Shown one piece after another: positions 7,501-16,748 of a stretch of 40,167 nt of DNA. Below the pieces are notes generated by a model. That model did not search any database. It was not told where the DNA came from and was given only the letters and a program-made list of their open reading frames with translations. Position 1 is the first letter of the stretch. Every line of letters begins with the position of its first letter. The position numbers were made by a program, and so were the translations under genes. Origin of the DNA: an uncultured Bacteroidia bacterium (GTDB taxonomy: Bacteria; Bacteroidota; Bacteroidia; Bacteroidales; CAJPTX01). The stretch is taken from NCBI GenBank assembly GCA_938040915.1, contig CALHZE010000340.1, forward strand, positions 1 to 40,167. The letters run 5' to 3'.

Positions 7501-7974
7501 ATGGGGATTGTCTTGTCAGAGGTCGAAGAGTGGCTTGCTGAGTATGCGGCACGAGCGGGGGCTCTTTTCTTCGTGGATGTGAGAAGCGAAGATGGGGGCG
7601 AGTCGCTCGTCGTCGAAGCAGATACGGAGGCGGGGATTTCCTCTGATGAGTGTGCGGCACTTTGCTCGTATCTTAGCGAGAAGAGTGAGCAGGCGGGGTG
7701 GGATGTTGCAATTATGGTCTCCTCGCCAGGGTTGACGACTCCGTTACGGCACGTTCGTCAGTATGAGAAAAATATAGGACAGACTGTCGAGGTCGTCTCC
7801 GGCGAGGAGAAGTTGGTGGGGCAGATAACCCATGTCTGGCGCGAAGGTTTCACGTTGAGCTTTGAGACAAAGGAGCGCCAAGAGGGGCGGAAGCGTCCGG
7901 TATTGGTGCAACAGACACGAGACTATTTGTTTAGCGGCTCGCAGAGGGTGACTATTAAGTTGGGAAAAAGGTAG
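7501..7974 (+). CDS. rimP: Ribosome maturation factor RimP
   Basis: 157 residues. Needed for maturation of the 30S subunit. The family core is recognisable: an N-terminal alpha/beta domain, then DVAIMVSSPGLTTPL corresponding to the RimP signature (V-SSPGL--PL), and a C-terminal SH3-like barrel (VVSGEEKLVGQITHV...). I choose the ATG at 7501, eight bases after the GGGGG run of an AGGGGGG site; a GTG two codons upstream (7495) is too close to that site but cannot be excluded. nusA begins two bases after its stop. rimP-nusA-infB is a widely conserved operon order. Confidence 0.9.
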   Translation: MGIVLSEVEEWLAEYAARAGALFFVDVRSEDGGESLVVEADTEAGISSDECAALCSYLSEKSEQAGWDVAIMVSSPGLTTPLRHVRQYEKNIGQTVEVVSGEEKLVGQITHVWREGFTLSFETKERQEGRKRPVLVQQTRDYLFSGSQRVTIKLGKR

Positions 7975-7976
7975 AG

Positions 7977-9218
7977 ATGAAGAGCTCGGATTTAATCCAG
8001 TCGTTTGCAGAGTTTAAGGATCAGAAGAATATCGATCGGGAGACTATGAAGGAGATCCTCGAGGATGTCTTTCGTGCGATCTTAATTAAGAATTACGGCT
8101 CTGACGAGAACTATGATGTGATTATCAACGTCGATAAGGGAGACTTTGAGATATACCGGATTCTGGAAGTGGTGGCAGATGAGGACTTTACCGACGAGAA
8201 CCGACAGATCCCTCTCTCGAAGGCGCGCCTAGCCGCCGATGACTACGAGATCGGGGAGGAATATACTGAGCAAATAAAGGTAGAGCAGTTTGCGCGTCGT
8301 AATATATTGGCTATTCGCCAGAACCTCGCCTCTCGCATCACGGAGATGGAGCGTAATAATCTTTTTGAACGCTATCAGAAACGTCTGGGCTTGTTGGTTA
8401 CAGCCGAGGTCTATCAGATTCGCAAGCGGGAGATCGTTTTGCGAGATGATGATGAGAACGAGCTTATCTTACCGAAGTCGGAACAAATCCCCTCGGATTA
8501 CTTCCGCAAGGGCGATAGCGTGAGAGCCGTAGTGGATCGCGTGGAGGTCGGTCGGAGCGCACCGCTGGTCTTTGTTTCGCGTACGTCGCCTCGTTTTTTA
8601 GCGTGTCTTATGGAGCTAGAAGTGCCGGAAATTTTTGACGGTTTGATCACGATTAAGAAGGTGGTGCGCATCCCAGGCGAACGGGCTAAAGTCGCCGTAG
8701 AGTCTTATGATGATCGCGTTGACCCAGTGGGCGCTTGTGTCGGAATGAAGGGATCGCGTATCCATGGGATTGTGCGAGAGTTGCGCAATGAGAATATTGA
8801 TGTCATAAGCTATTCGTCAGATCCGCGTGTCTATGTCACTCGCGCGTTGAGCCCCGCCAAACTGACGCGTTTGGAGATGAAGGATGATGGGCATACGTTG
8901 GAGGTCTTTCTTAAGCCCGACCAAGTGTCGTTGGCAATTGGTAAGAATGGCTATAACATCAAGTTAGCGAGTGAGTTGACGGGTTACAAGATCGATGTCT
9001 TCCGCGACTCAGATAATGAGATGGAGGACGACTATAATCTCGAGGAGTTTGCCGACGAAATCGAGCCTTGGATTATCGATGTCCTCAAGAGCGTGGGGTG
9101 TGACACTGCGCGGAGTGTTTTGAAGATGACCCCTGAGTTCCTTATCCAGCGTACGGATCTGGAGGAGGAAACCATTAACGAGGTTTTGCAGATCCTCCAA
9201 CGGGAGTTTGATGAATAG
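7977..9218 (+). CDS. nusA: Transcription termination/antitermination factor NusA
   Basis: 413 residues. Binds RNA polymerase and nascent RNA and modulates pausing, termination and antitermination. Order of domains: N-terminal polymerase-binding region (residues 1-125), S1 domain (about 130-200), then two KH domains with VGMKGSRIHGIVREL and VSLAIGKNGYNIKLASELTG. A short acidic C-terminal segment follows with one helix-hairpin-helix-like stretch. It lacks the second acidic repeat of the 495-residue E. coli protein, normal for this phylum. NusA autoregulates its operon in E. coli, which is relevant to the leader hairpin at 7448-7469. Confidence 0.95.
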   Translation: MKSSDLIQSFAEFKDQKNIDRETMKEILEDVFRAILIKNYGSDENYDVIINVDKGDFEIYRILEVVADEDFTDENRQIPLSKARLAADDYEIGEEYTEQIKVEQFARRNILAIRQNLASRITEMERNNLFERYQKRLGLLVTAEVYQIRKREIVLRDDDENELILPKSEQIPSDYFRKGDSVRAVVDRVEVGRSAPLVFVSRTSPRFLACLMELEVPEIFDGLITIKKVVRIPGERAKVAVESYDDRVDPVGACVGMKGSRIHGIVRELRNENIDVISYSSDPRVYVTRALSPAKLTRLEMKDDGHTLEVFLKPDQVSLAIGKNGYNIKLASELTGYKIDVFRDSDNEMEDDYNLEEFADEIEPWIIDVLKSVGCDTARSVLKMTPEFLIQRTDLEEETINEVLQILQREFDE

Positions 9219-9272
9219 TGCCAACGTAAGTTGTCAGAGTAGTTTTTTGGGAATAGCTTTATTTCGCGTTGT

Positions 9273-12200
9273 ATGACAGAGAAGAAGAAAAGTCCGCGGC
9301 TCAACGCCTTGGTGCGAGATTATGGAGTCGGCTTAAATACGTTGGTCGAGTTCTTGGCAAAACACGGTTTCGAAGTAGAAGCGAACCCGAGTCTGAAAAT
9401 CGACGAGGCAGCGTATGATGTGATCGTTAAGGAGTGGGGGCTTCCTAACAATAGTAAAAAGAGTGACTCGGACGAGGAGAAAAGCTCCGCACCTTCGCGT
9501 ACCTCGAAGAGCTCCGCAGGGGCAAAAAAGGTCGTGAAGAAAACACCGACGACGGAAGAGGCGTCGACAGCTGCTGCCCCACAGGTGGTCTCTACCGAGA
9601 TACCGAAGGTCGCTTTGAAGGTCAAAGGGAAAATCTCTTTGGAGCAGGAAAGTGTCGTTGAGTCAAACACCCCTGCGGCAAAGCCTAGTCCGAAAAAGCC
9701 TCAACAGCATGTGTCAGATAACACATCTTCGGAGAAAGTGTCTGTCGAGGAGGAGGTTGCGCGCCCCACAGATAGCCTGAAGGAGGCGGAAAAGAAACAG
9801 GAGGCACAATCTCAACCCAAGGAGGCGGTTGAGAATCCTTCGCTAGAGAGTGTCAAGCAGGAAACGCAGGCGTCGACCGAGCTTGTTGAGAAAAAAACTT
9901 CAGAACAAGTTGTGACGAAGGCAGACACTTCGCCTGAAAGCAAGACGGTGACGGGGGGGGGCGAAGCAAAAGTCGAAACTGTGACTCAGGAGAACGAGAA
10001 GGGCGCGACTAAGTCAGAAAAAGAGGGCGTTGAGCCCAAGAAAGAGGGCGGTGGGGTATCGTCGTCTACGGTGGCTTCTGAAATGGGAAATAAGAAACAC
10101 GAACCCGAGTTTGTCGAGACTCGTACGCCGCATGTGCCACAACCTAAGGTGCTTCGTACGATAGATTTGACGGAACAGTCGTCGCGGAATGGGAAGCGCA
10201 AGCAGTATGAAGCCAAAGTTGAGACGCCTGTCGAAGCGCCGAAGCCCATGGTCGAAGAAAAGCGAGAGACGACGCCAGTAGTCGAAAAACCGCAAGAGGG
10301 TAGCGCTACAGAGGAGGTCTTCCGCACCAATGTCACGAAGTTAGCAGGCACGACGGTGGTCGGTAAAATTGATTTGACTTCGCTAGAGGAGAAGACACGT
10401 CGGAAGCCGGAAGCGAGTGCTACGCCGGGAGGAGCTATTCAGAAACGGCGTCGGAGAAAGAAAATCGGGAGTAGTGAAGATGTTTATACCACCACCTCCT
10501 CATCTCCTTCTCAAGGGGGGGGCAGTGGACATTCGTCGCAACAACAGAATTTTAAGAATAACGCGCCGCAACAGCGAGATAATGATCGCCGGAATAAAAA
10601 GAAGGTGGTCAAGAAGCCCGAACCGCAGCCCGAGATAACTCGCGATGTGATCGAAGAGCGTTACAAGGAGACGCGCGCGAGGATTACGGCACGCGAGAAC
10701 GCACGCTCAAAGGTGGCTAAGTTGCGCAAGGAAAAGCGGAGTCTGTTGGAGGTGCGCCGAGAAGAAGAAAACTTGCGGAACGAGGAGGCGCGTCGTACGT
10801 TACAAGTGAGTGAATTCGTCTCTGTGAATGAGCTTGCGGGGATGATGGAGGTGCCGGTGACCGAGGTTATTGATGCGTGCTTGAGTCTTGACTTGATGGT
10901 CTCGATCAACCAGCGTTTGGATGGAGAGGCTTTGGTGCTTGTCGCTGATGAGTTCGGTTTTAAGGTTGAGTTTGTGGGTCCCACGTTGGAGGAAGAGCTT
11001 AGTGCGGAAGAGGACAAGCCGGAGGATCTCGAGCCACGTGTCCCGATTTTTACGGTCTTTGGTCATGTCGACCACGGTAAGACTTCGCTTTGTAGTTATA
11101 TTACCAAGCGTCCCAAAAAGGAAGAAGGAGGGATTACGCAGAGCATCACGGCGGATAATGTCACGCTCCCGAGTGGGGAACGTATGGTGCTCGTGGATAC
11201 TCCAGGGCACGAGGCTTTTACCGCAATGCGTTCGCGTGGGGCGAAGATCGCCGATGTGGCGATTATCGTGATCTCTGCCGTGGAGGGGGTACAGCCGCAG
11301 ACGGTCGAGGTGATGAATCATGCTGCAAGTAACGGTGTCCATATGGTCTTTGCGATCAATAAGATCGATATGCCAGAAGCCAACCCTCGTCGCGTTATGG
11401 ACGAATTAGCCAATATGAATTATTTGGTCGAGGAGTACGGCGGTAAATATCAGTGTCAGGAGATTTCTGCGCGTCAGGGCACTAATGTTGATAAGCTGTT
11501 GGAAAAGGTGCTTCTTGAGGCGAGCCTTATGGATTTGAAGGCGAACCCGAAGCGCCACGCAGATGCCGTGGTCTTGGAAGTCTCGCAAAAGCTCGGTTTA
11601 GGTGCATGTGTAAACGTGATTGTGCGTAACGGAACGTTGCACAAAGGCGACCGTATCGTGGCGGGTCAGTATTATGGACGCGTTCGTTCGTTACACCTGC
11701 CGACGGATAGTGATAACTCAAAAGGCGTTTTGTCGGCAGGACCTTCTACGCCGGTGATGGTGATTGGTTTGAACGGTAAGCCTCAGGCTGGAGACCATTT
11801 GCTGGTGGTGGATACAGACAAGCAGGCGCGAGATATGGCCACGAAGATCGGTCGGATTCGTCGTTTGCAGAAGATGAACTCAGAGAAACCGATCACTTTG
11901 GACGAATTAGGGCGTCGTATCGCATTGGGGGATTTCAAGGAACTGAAGCTTATCATCAAGGCGGATGTGGATGGGTCTGTTGAGGCACTTTCGGATGCGC
12001 TTTTGAAGCTCTCTACACCCGAGATCAATGTCTCTATTATCTATAAAGGGGTGGGTCAAATCACGGAATCGGATGTGGCGATGGCGAAGTCGTCTGATGC
12101 TGTGATTGTGGGCTTCCAAGTCCGACCGAATACGGAAGCTAAGCGCGCGGCGGCAGACAATGGTATCGATATCCATCTCTATTCTGTCATCTATGATGCG

Positions 12201-12551
12201 ATTGAGGAGGTGCAGCAAGCCATGGAGGGGATGTTGGCACCAGAGGTGAAGGAAGAGATTTTGGGAACGGCCGAGGTCAAGGAGCTGTTCCATATTTCAA
12301 AAGTGGGGACTATTGCGGGTTGTTTGGTGCGAGAAGGCAAGATTTTGCGTGGAAGTAAGGTGCGCATTATCCGAGATGGGATTGTGGTTTACACGAGCGA
12401 ATTATTGACGCTGAAACATTATAAGGACGAGGCGAAAGAGGTCTCCGTAGGGCAAGATTGTGGTATGAGTGTTAAGAACTACAATGACATTAAAGTCGGA
12501 GACCTTATCGAAGCTTACCGCGAGACCGAGGTAAAGCGAGTCTTGGCTTAA
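9273..12551 (+). CDS. infB: Translation initiation factor IF-2
   Basis: 1092 residues. GTPase that brings initiator tRNA to the 30S subunit and promotes subunit joining. An IF2-N domain (residues 1-55) is followed by a very long Lys/Glu/Ser/Thr-rich linker (about 60-480), a second IF2-N-like region, and the GTPase: G1 GHVDHGKT at 597-604, G3 DTPGHE from 642, G4 NKID at 696-699. Domains II-IV (beta barrel, IF-2 core, C2) complete it. The linker makes it longer than the 890-residue E. coli protein. Two poly-G runs sit in the linker-coding DNA: nine G at 9953-9961 and eight at 10515-10522. It follows nusA by 54 bases and ends the operon. Confidence 0.96.
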   Translation: MTEKKKSPRLNALVRDYGVGLNTLVEFLAKHGFEVEANPSLKIDEAAYDVIVKEWGLPNNSKKSDSDEEKSSAPSRTSKSSAGAKKVVKKTPTTEEASTAAAPQVVSTEIPKVALKVKGKISLEQESVVESNTPAAKPSPKKPQQHVSDNTSSEKVSVEEEVARPTDSLKEAEKKQEAQSQPKEAVENPSLESVKQETQASTELVEKKTSEQVVTKADTSPESKTVTGGGEAKVETVTQENEKGATKSEKEGVEPKKEGGGVSSSTVASEMGNKKHEPEFVETRTPHVPQPKVLRTIDLTEQSSRNGKRKQYEAKVETPVEAPKPMVEEKRETTPVVEKPQEGSATEEVFRTNVTKLAGTTVVGKIDLTSLEEKTRRKPEASATPGGAIQKRRRRKKIGSSEDVYTTTSSSPSQGGGSGHSSQQQNFKNNAPQQRDNDRRNKKKVVKKPEPQPEITRDVIEERYKETRARITARENARSKVAKLRKEKRSLLEVRREEENLRNEEARRTLQVSEFVSVNELAGMMEVPVTEVIDACLSLDLMVSINQRLDGEALVLVADEFGFKVEFVGPTLEEELSAEEDKPEDLEPRVPIFTVFGHVDHGKTSLCSYITKRPKKEEGGITQSITADNVTLPSGERMVLVDTPGHEAFTAMRSRGAKIADVAIIVISAVEGVQPQTVEVMNHAASNGVHMVFAINKIDMPEANPRRVMDELANMNYLVEEYGGKYQCQEISARQGTNVDKLLEKVLLEASLMDLKANPKRHADAVVLEVSQKLGLGACVNVIVRNGTLHKGDRIVAGQYYGRVRSLHLPTDSDNSKGVLSAGPSTPVMVIGLNGKPQAGDHLLVVDTDKQARDMATKIGRIRRLQKMNSEKPITLDELGRRIALGDFKELKLIIKADVDGSVEALSDALLKLSTPEINVSIIYKGVGQITESDVAMAKSSDAVIVGFQVRPNTEAKRAAADNGIDIHLYSVIYDAIEEVQQAMEGMLAPEVKEEILGTAEVKELFHISKVGTIAGCLVREGKILRGSKVRIIRDGIVVYTSELLTLKHYKDEAKEVSVGQDCGMSVKNYNDIKVGDLIEAYRETEVKRVLA

Positions 12552-12624
12552 GTTTTGTATCATTGGGTTTGGTGGTGCATGGTTCAGGGTGTCACTAAGG
12601 TAAACACAGCTACGGAGCGGCAAG

Positions 12625-14001
12625 ATGAATAACAGTGCTTTGCATGCCCTTTCTCCTTTGGATGGGCGTTATGAGTCTAAAACGAGAGAACTGCGGGAGT
12701 ACTTTTCGGAGTATGCCCTGATCCGTTATCGCCTCATTGTAGAGGTTGAGTATTTCATAGCGCTTTGTGAGCTACCGTTACCGCAGCTTGCAGATTTCCC
12801 TAAGGCGTCATTTGACGATCTGCGGGCACTCTATCAAGATTTTAATGATGCGCAAGCCTTGCTCATCAAAGCGATAGAGAAGCAGACGAACCATGATGTC
12901 AAGTCGGTCGAGTATTACCTTCGGGATAAGTTTGCCGAGTTGGGGTTGGAGCGTTACGCCGAATTTGTGCATTTTGGGCTAACGAGTCAAGATATTAACA
13001 ATACGGCTTTCCCCTGTATGCTCAAGGAGGCAATCCAACAGGTTTATTACCCTCAATTGCTAGACTTGTTACAGCGTTTAGATGCTTTGGTTGACGCGTG
13101 GAGCGCTGTCCCGATGTTGGCGCGTACGCATGGTCAACCTGCCTCGCCTACGGTGTTAGGTAAGGAGATTGGGGTTTATACGTCGCGGTTGCGTGTCCAG
13201 CTCCAGCATTTGCGGAGTATCCCAGCGTCTGCCAAATTCGGCGGCGCAACGGGGAATTTCAATGCGCATCATGCTGCTTATCCGTTTGTGGATTGGGAAA
13301 TGTTTGCCAATCACTTTGTGAACGATCGTTTGGGGCTGACGCGTTCGGAGGTAACGACACAAATAGACAACTACGACAATCTTGCCGCAATATTTGATGC
13401 GCTCCGTCGTATCAATACCATCTTGATTGATTTTGCTCGGGATATGTGGATGTATATCTCGATGGATTATTTTCGACAGACGATTGTCGCCAATGAGGTG
13501 GGTTCTTCTGCGATGCCTCATAAGGTGAACCCGATCGACTTTGAGAATGCGGAGGGGAATCTCGGGGTCGCCAACGCCGTTTTTGAGCATCTTTCGTCGA
13601 AGCTCCCAGTGAGTCGTTTACAACGCGACTTGACTGATAGCACTGTGATTCGGAATATTGGTGTCCCGTTGGGGCATACCTTGATTGCGCTTCTCTCGTT
13701 GAAGAAAGGTTTGGGGCGCATTTCGCTTCATCGGGAGGTCATAGACCGAGATCTTGAAATGCATTGGGAGGTTGTCGCCGAGGGGTTTCAAGTGATTTTG
13801 CGTCGCGAGGGGATTGTCGGGGCATATGAGATCTTAAAAGGCTTGTCGCGTCGCGAGGTGCGCCCGAATCGGGAAACGCTAGAGGCGTTTATTGACACGC
13901 TTGACGTCCGTCCAGAGGTTAAGGAGGAGTTGCGAGCGTTAACGCCGTTTACCTACATCGGTATTTTGCCCCATGCGTTGACCTCGGAGCATGAGAAGTA
14001 A
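12625..14001 (+). CDS. purB: Adenylosuccinate lyase
   Basis: 458 residues. Catalyses two fumarate-releasing steps of purine synthesis: SAICAR to AICAR, and adenylosuccinate to AMP. It shows the PurB opening (ALSPLDGRYESKT), the TNHDVKSVEYYL region, GLTSQDINNTA, ARTHGQPASPT, and the superfamily signature SSAMPHKVNP beginning at residue 294. The length matches the E. coli-type PurB (456). The start ATG at 12625 follows ACGGAGCGG. Its stop TAA overlaps the ATG of the next gene by one base (TAATG), so translation of the exporter may be coupled to purB. Confidence 0.95.
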   Translation: MNNSALHALSPLDGRYESKTRELREYFSEYALIRYRLIVEVEYFIALCELPLPQLADFPKASFDDLRALYQDFNDAQALLIKAIEKQTNHDVKSVEYYLRDKFAELGLERYAEFVHFGLTSQDINNTAFPCMLKEAIQQVYYPQLLDLLQRLDALVDAWSAVPMLARTHGQPASPTVLGKEIGVYTSRLRVQLQHLRSIPASAKFGGATGNFNAHHAAYPFVDWEMFANHFVNDRLGLTRSEVTTQIDNYDNLAAIFDALRRINTILIDFARDMWMYISMDYFRQTIVANEVGSSAMPHKVNPIDFENAEGNLGVANAVFEHLSSKLPVSRLQRDLTDSTVIRNIGVPLGHTLIALLSLKKGLGRISLHREVIDRDLEMHWEVVAEGFQVILRREGIVGAYEILKGLSRREVRPNRETLEAFIDTLDVRPEVKEELRALTPFTYIGILPHALTSEHEK

Positions 14002-15818
14002 TGAAAGATTTGAAGCGTTTGCTGCGTTATGTGCTTCCTTATAAGTGGCGAGCCGTTGCGAATATCGTTTTTAATGTCTTAGGCGCATTCTTCTCTCTCT
14101 TCTCCCTTTCGCTGATGATCCCCTTTTTGGGGGTTCTTTTTGGAACGTTGCCGCTCGTAGAACAATGTCCGGAGTTCCACTGTAACTTGGAAGCGGCGAC
14201 GGGGATCATCTATTTCTATATCAGTGAGGTGATCCGTCTTTATGGGCGAGGGTGGGCTCTGTTTGTGGTGATTGCGTTTATCTGTGTCAATGCGTTGCTG
14301 AAGAATCTGTTTAATTACCTTGCTTCGTGGCACTTGGCACCTATTCGTTTGGGGATCGTGCGTGATATTCGCAATGATCTCTTTCACAAGATCCTCGAGC
14401 TCCCGCTCGGCTATTATTCAGAGGAGCGTAAGGGGGATATTATGAGCAAGATGTCGAACGACGTCGGGGAGATCGAGTACTCGATAATGCGTTCGATGGA
14501 TATGCTTTTTAAGCAGCCCATCATCATCATCGTGCACCTTGCGGGGTTGTTGATAGTGAGTGTGAAACTCACGCTTTTTGTCTTTATCCTGCTCCCTATT
14601 TCAGGGTTTATTATCGGACGGATTGGTAAGAACTTGAAACAGAGCTCTGCGTTGACGCAACAGAGTTTGGGGTCGCTGTTTACTATTATTGAAGAAACGC
14701 TGGGGGGGCTTCGGATTGTAAAGGCTTTTAACGCAGAAAAACGCAGCTATCAGCGCTTCTGTAAGGAGAACAACCACTACACTCGTATGGCTTTGTTTAT
14801 CAATCGGCGTCAAGATTTGGCAAGCCCGTTAAGTGAGTTCTTAGGCACTGTGGTGATGGGGGGGCTGTTGTGGTATGGCGGAAGTTTGGTCTTTTCGACC
14901 GAAGCGAGCCTGAGCCCTGAGGCGTTGATCGGGTATATGGGGCTTTTCTATATGATATTGAACCCCGCGAAGTCGTTCTCTTCTGCTTATTTTAGCTTGT
15001 TAAAAGGTTTTGCTTCTGCCGAGCGAGTAGACTCAGTGTTAGGAGCACAGAACCCGATACAATCGCCCGCTTCTCCGTTACCCGCGCCTTCGTTTAGAGA
15101 GGAGATTGAGTATCGCGATGTGCATTTCTCTTATGACCAGCGGGAAATTTTGCATGGTCTCTCTTTGAAAATAAAGCGAGGCATGACGGTGGCGCTGGTG
15201 GGGCAATCGGGAGCTGGGAAGACGACTTTTGTCGATCTATTGCCGCGTTTTTACGACGTAACCGCTGGGGGAATCTTTTTAGATGGTCATGATATCCGAG
15301 AGTATCGGGTTACTGACCTGCGGGCGTTGATGGGGAATGTAAACCAAGAACCGATCTTGTTTAACGACACGTTTTACAACAATATCGCTTTTGGGGTAGA
15401 ACAGACGACAATGGCCGAGGTGGAGCGAGCTGCGCGAATCGCCAATGCTCACGAGTTTATCATGGAAACGGAACAGGGCTATGACACGCGGATCGGCGAT
15501 CGTGGTGGGCGTCTTTCCGGAGGTCAGCGTCAGCGTTTGAGTATTGCGCGAGCGATACTTAAAAACCCTCCGATTATGATTTTAGATGAGGCTACCTCTT
15601 CGTTGGATACCGCCTCAGAGCGTTTGGTACAAGAAGCGTTGGAGCATCTTATGGAGAATAGGACGTCGATAGTCATTGCGCACCGTTTGTCTACGATTAA
15701 GCGTGCCGATCTGATATGTGTGATGGAAGAGGGGCGGATCGTAGAGATGGGAAAACATCAAGAGTTGCTTGATTTAGGCGGAGCATACGCGCGTCTGTAT
15801 AACATGCAGCGCTGGTAG
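14001..15818 (+). CDS. MsbA-type ABC exporter (fused transmembrane and ATPase domains)
   Basis: 605 residues. An ABC transmembrane domain (about 1-340) is followed by a nucleotide-binding domain. Walker A is GQSGAGKT starting at residue 401, the signature LSGGQRQR lies near 505, and Walker B with the D-loop (IMILDEATSSLD) near 526; the H-loop is IVIAHRLS. The periplasmic loop after the first helix contains a CPEFHC pair. Family precedent: half-size exporters that act as homodimers, with MsbA flipping lipid A-core at the inner membrane. In this phylum one such gene usually fills the MsbA role, but multidrug exporters look alike, so the substrate is uncertain. It overlaps purB by one base. Confidence 0.88.
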   Translation: MKDLKRLLRYVLPYKWRAVANIVFNVLGAFFSLFSLSLMIPFLGVLFGTLPLVEQCPEFHCNLEAATGIIYFYISEVIRLYGRGWALFVVIAFICVNALLKNLFNYLASWHLAPIRLGIVRDIRNDLFHKILELPLGYYSEERKGDIMSKMSNDVGEIEYSIMRSMDMLFKQPIIIIVHLAGLLIVSVKLTLFVFILLPISGFIIGRIGKNLKQSSALTQQSLGSLFTIIEETLGGLRIVKAFNAEKRSYQRFCKENNHYTRMALFINRRQDLASPLSEFLGTVVMGGLLWYGGSLVFSTEASLSPEALIGYMGLFYMILNPAKSFSSAYFSLLKGFASAERVDSVLGAQNPIQSPASPLPAPSFREEIEYRDVHFSYDQREILHGLSLKIKRGMTVALVGQSGAGKTTFVDLLPRFYDVTAGGIFLDGHDIREYRVTDLRALMGNVNQEPILFNDTFYNNIAFGVEQTTMAEVERAARIANAHEFIMETEQGYDTRIGDRGGRLSGGQRQRLSIARAILKNPPIMILDEATSSLDTASERLVQEALEHLMENRTSIVIAHRLSTIKRADLICVMEEGRIVEMGKHQELLDLGGAYARLYNMQRW

Positions 15819-15852
15819 TGTTGCGGGGGGGCTGTGTCGTGTAATATTTTCT

Positions 15853-15860
15853 TAACTTTG
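15853..15860 (+). promoter_or_regulatory. Promoter of the 15.9-29.1 kb signalling cluster (TAACTTTG)
   Basis: Exact TAnnTTTG match 45 bases before the cheR-like start; the -33 region is not convincing. It is the only clear box in the gap after the exporter gene. Confidence 0.45.
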
Positions 15861-15904
15861 TTTCTGAGGTTGGGAGCGTAGGTTAGGACGAAACTGGGTA
15901 GGCT

Positions 15905-16744
15905 GTGGAAAGAGCGGATGATTTGTCGCGTTTTGTGACAGCGCTTCGTACGTATACGACGTATGATCTGAGTGACTATTCGGATCGTTCGTTGTTGCGG
16001 CGTCTTTATAAAGTTCTTGATGACGAACGGCTTTCGATCGATGAGTTGATTGGGAATATTGCCAAGGATTCTGCTTACGGAGAGCATGTTGTGGAAGCAA
16101 TAACCGTCAATACAAGTGAGTTGTTTCGCGATCCCTCGGTTTGGCTTCTGCTGCGCTCTCGTATTTACCCGAAATTTAAGACTCAAAACTACCTCAATAT
16201 CTGGCATGCGGGGTGCTCGATGGGACAAGAGGTCTATTCGAATCTCATGTTGTTGAATGAGTTGGGGTTATATGAGAAGGCGCGCGTTTATGCGAGTGAT
16301 ATCAATCATAAGATATTGGCGGCGGCGCAATTAGGGGAGTACCGCTATCGGTTTAATTTGTCGTATCTGGATAACTTTGACCTTGTTATCAATACGAATC
16401 CGTTGAACTATGAGGAAAAGTTGTGTGTCCCCTATTCCAAGTATTTTGCTATTGACGAGGTGAAAGACCTTATCCGGATTCATGAGCCCTTGCGCAAGAA
16501 ACCAACTTTCCGAGCTAATGATTTGGTGAAGGGAGTGAACCCTTTCTTTGTGCGTTATGATGTGATCTTTTGCCGGAATGTGTTGATCTATTTCAACACC
16601 GCATTGCAGAATAAGCTGTTCGAGGTCTTTTATCGGAATCTGTATCCGGGAGGGATACTCGTTCTCGGGGCTCATGAGTCTATTTTAGGCTCATGGGCAG
16701 ATCGTTTTGAGCGTGTCTCTCAAGTCTATATGCGTAAGGATTAG
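15905..16744 (+). CDS. CheR-type protein-glutamate methyltransferase
   Basis: 279 residues, a full-length CheR. The family transfers methyl groups from SAM to glutamates of chemoreceptors. Seen: an N-terminal helical CheR-N domain ending in TVNTSELFRDPSVW, the SAM-binding WHAGCSMGQEVYS at 100-112, the acidic SAM contact in YASDIN (D132), and FCRNVLIYF from residue 222. These key residues are present, so it should be active. The GTG at 15905 is used because an in-frame TAG lies immediately upstream and no ATG fits. It opens an eleven-gene cluster that has CheB but no CheA, CheW, CheY or MCP, so a chemotaxis role is unlikely. Its target is inferred to be one of the neighbouring coiled-coil sensors. 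Confidence 0.88.
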   Translation: MERADDLSRFVTALRTYTTYDLSDYSDRSLLRRLYKVLDDERLSIDELIGNIAKDSAYGEHVVEAITVNTSELFRDPSVWLLLRSRIYPKFKTQNYLNIWHAGCSMGQEVYSNLMLLNELGLYEKARVYASDINHKILAAAQLGEYRYRFNLSYLDNFDLVINTNPLNYEEKLCVPYSKYFAIDEVKDLIRIHEPLRKKPTFRANDLVKGVNPFFVRYDVIFCRNVLIYFNTALQNKLFEVFYRNLYPGGILVLGAHESILGSWADRFERVSQVYMRKD

Positions 16745-16748
16745 AGGT

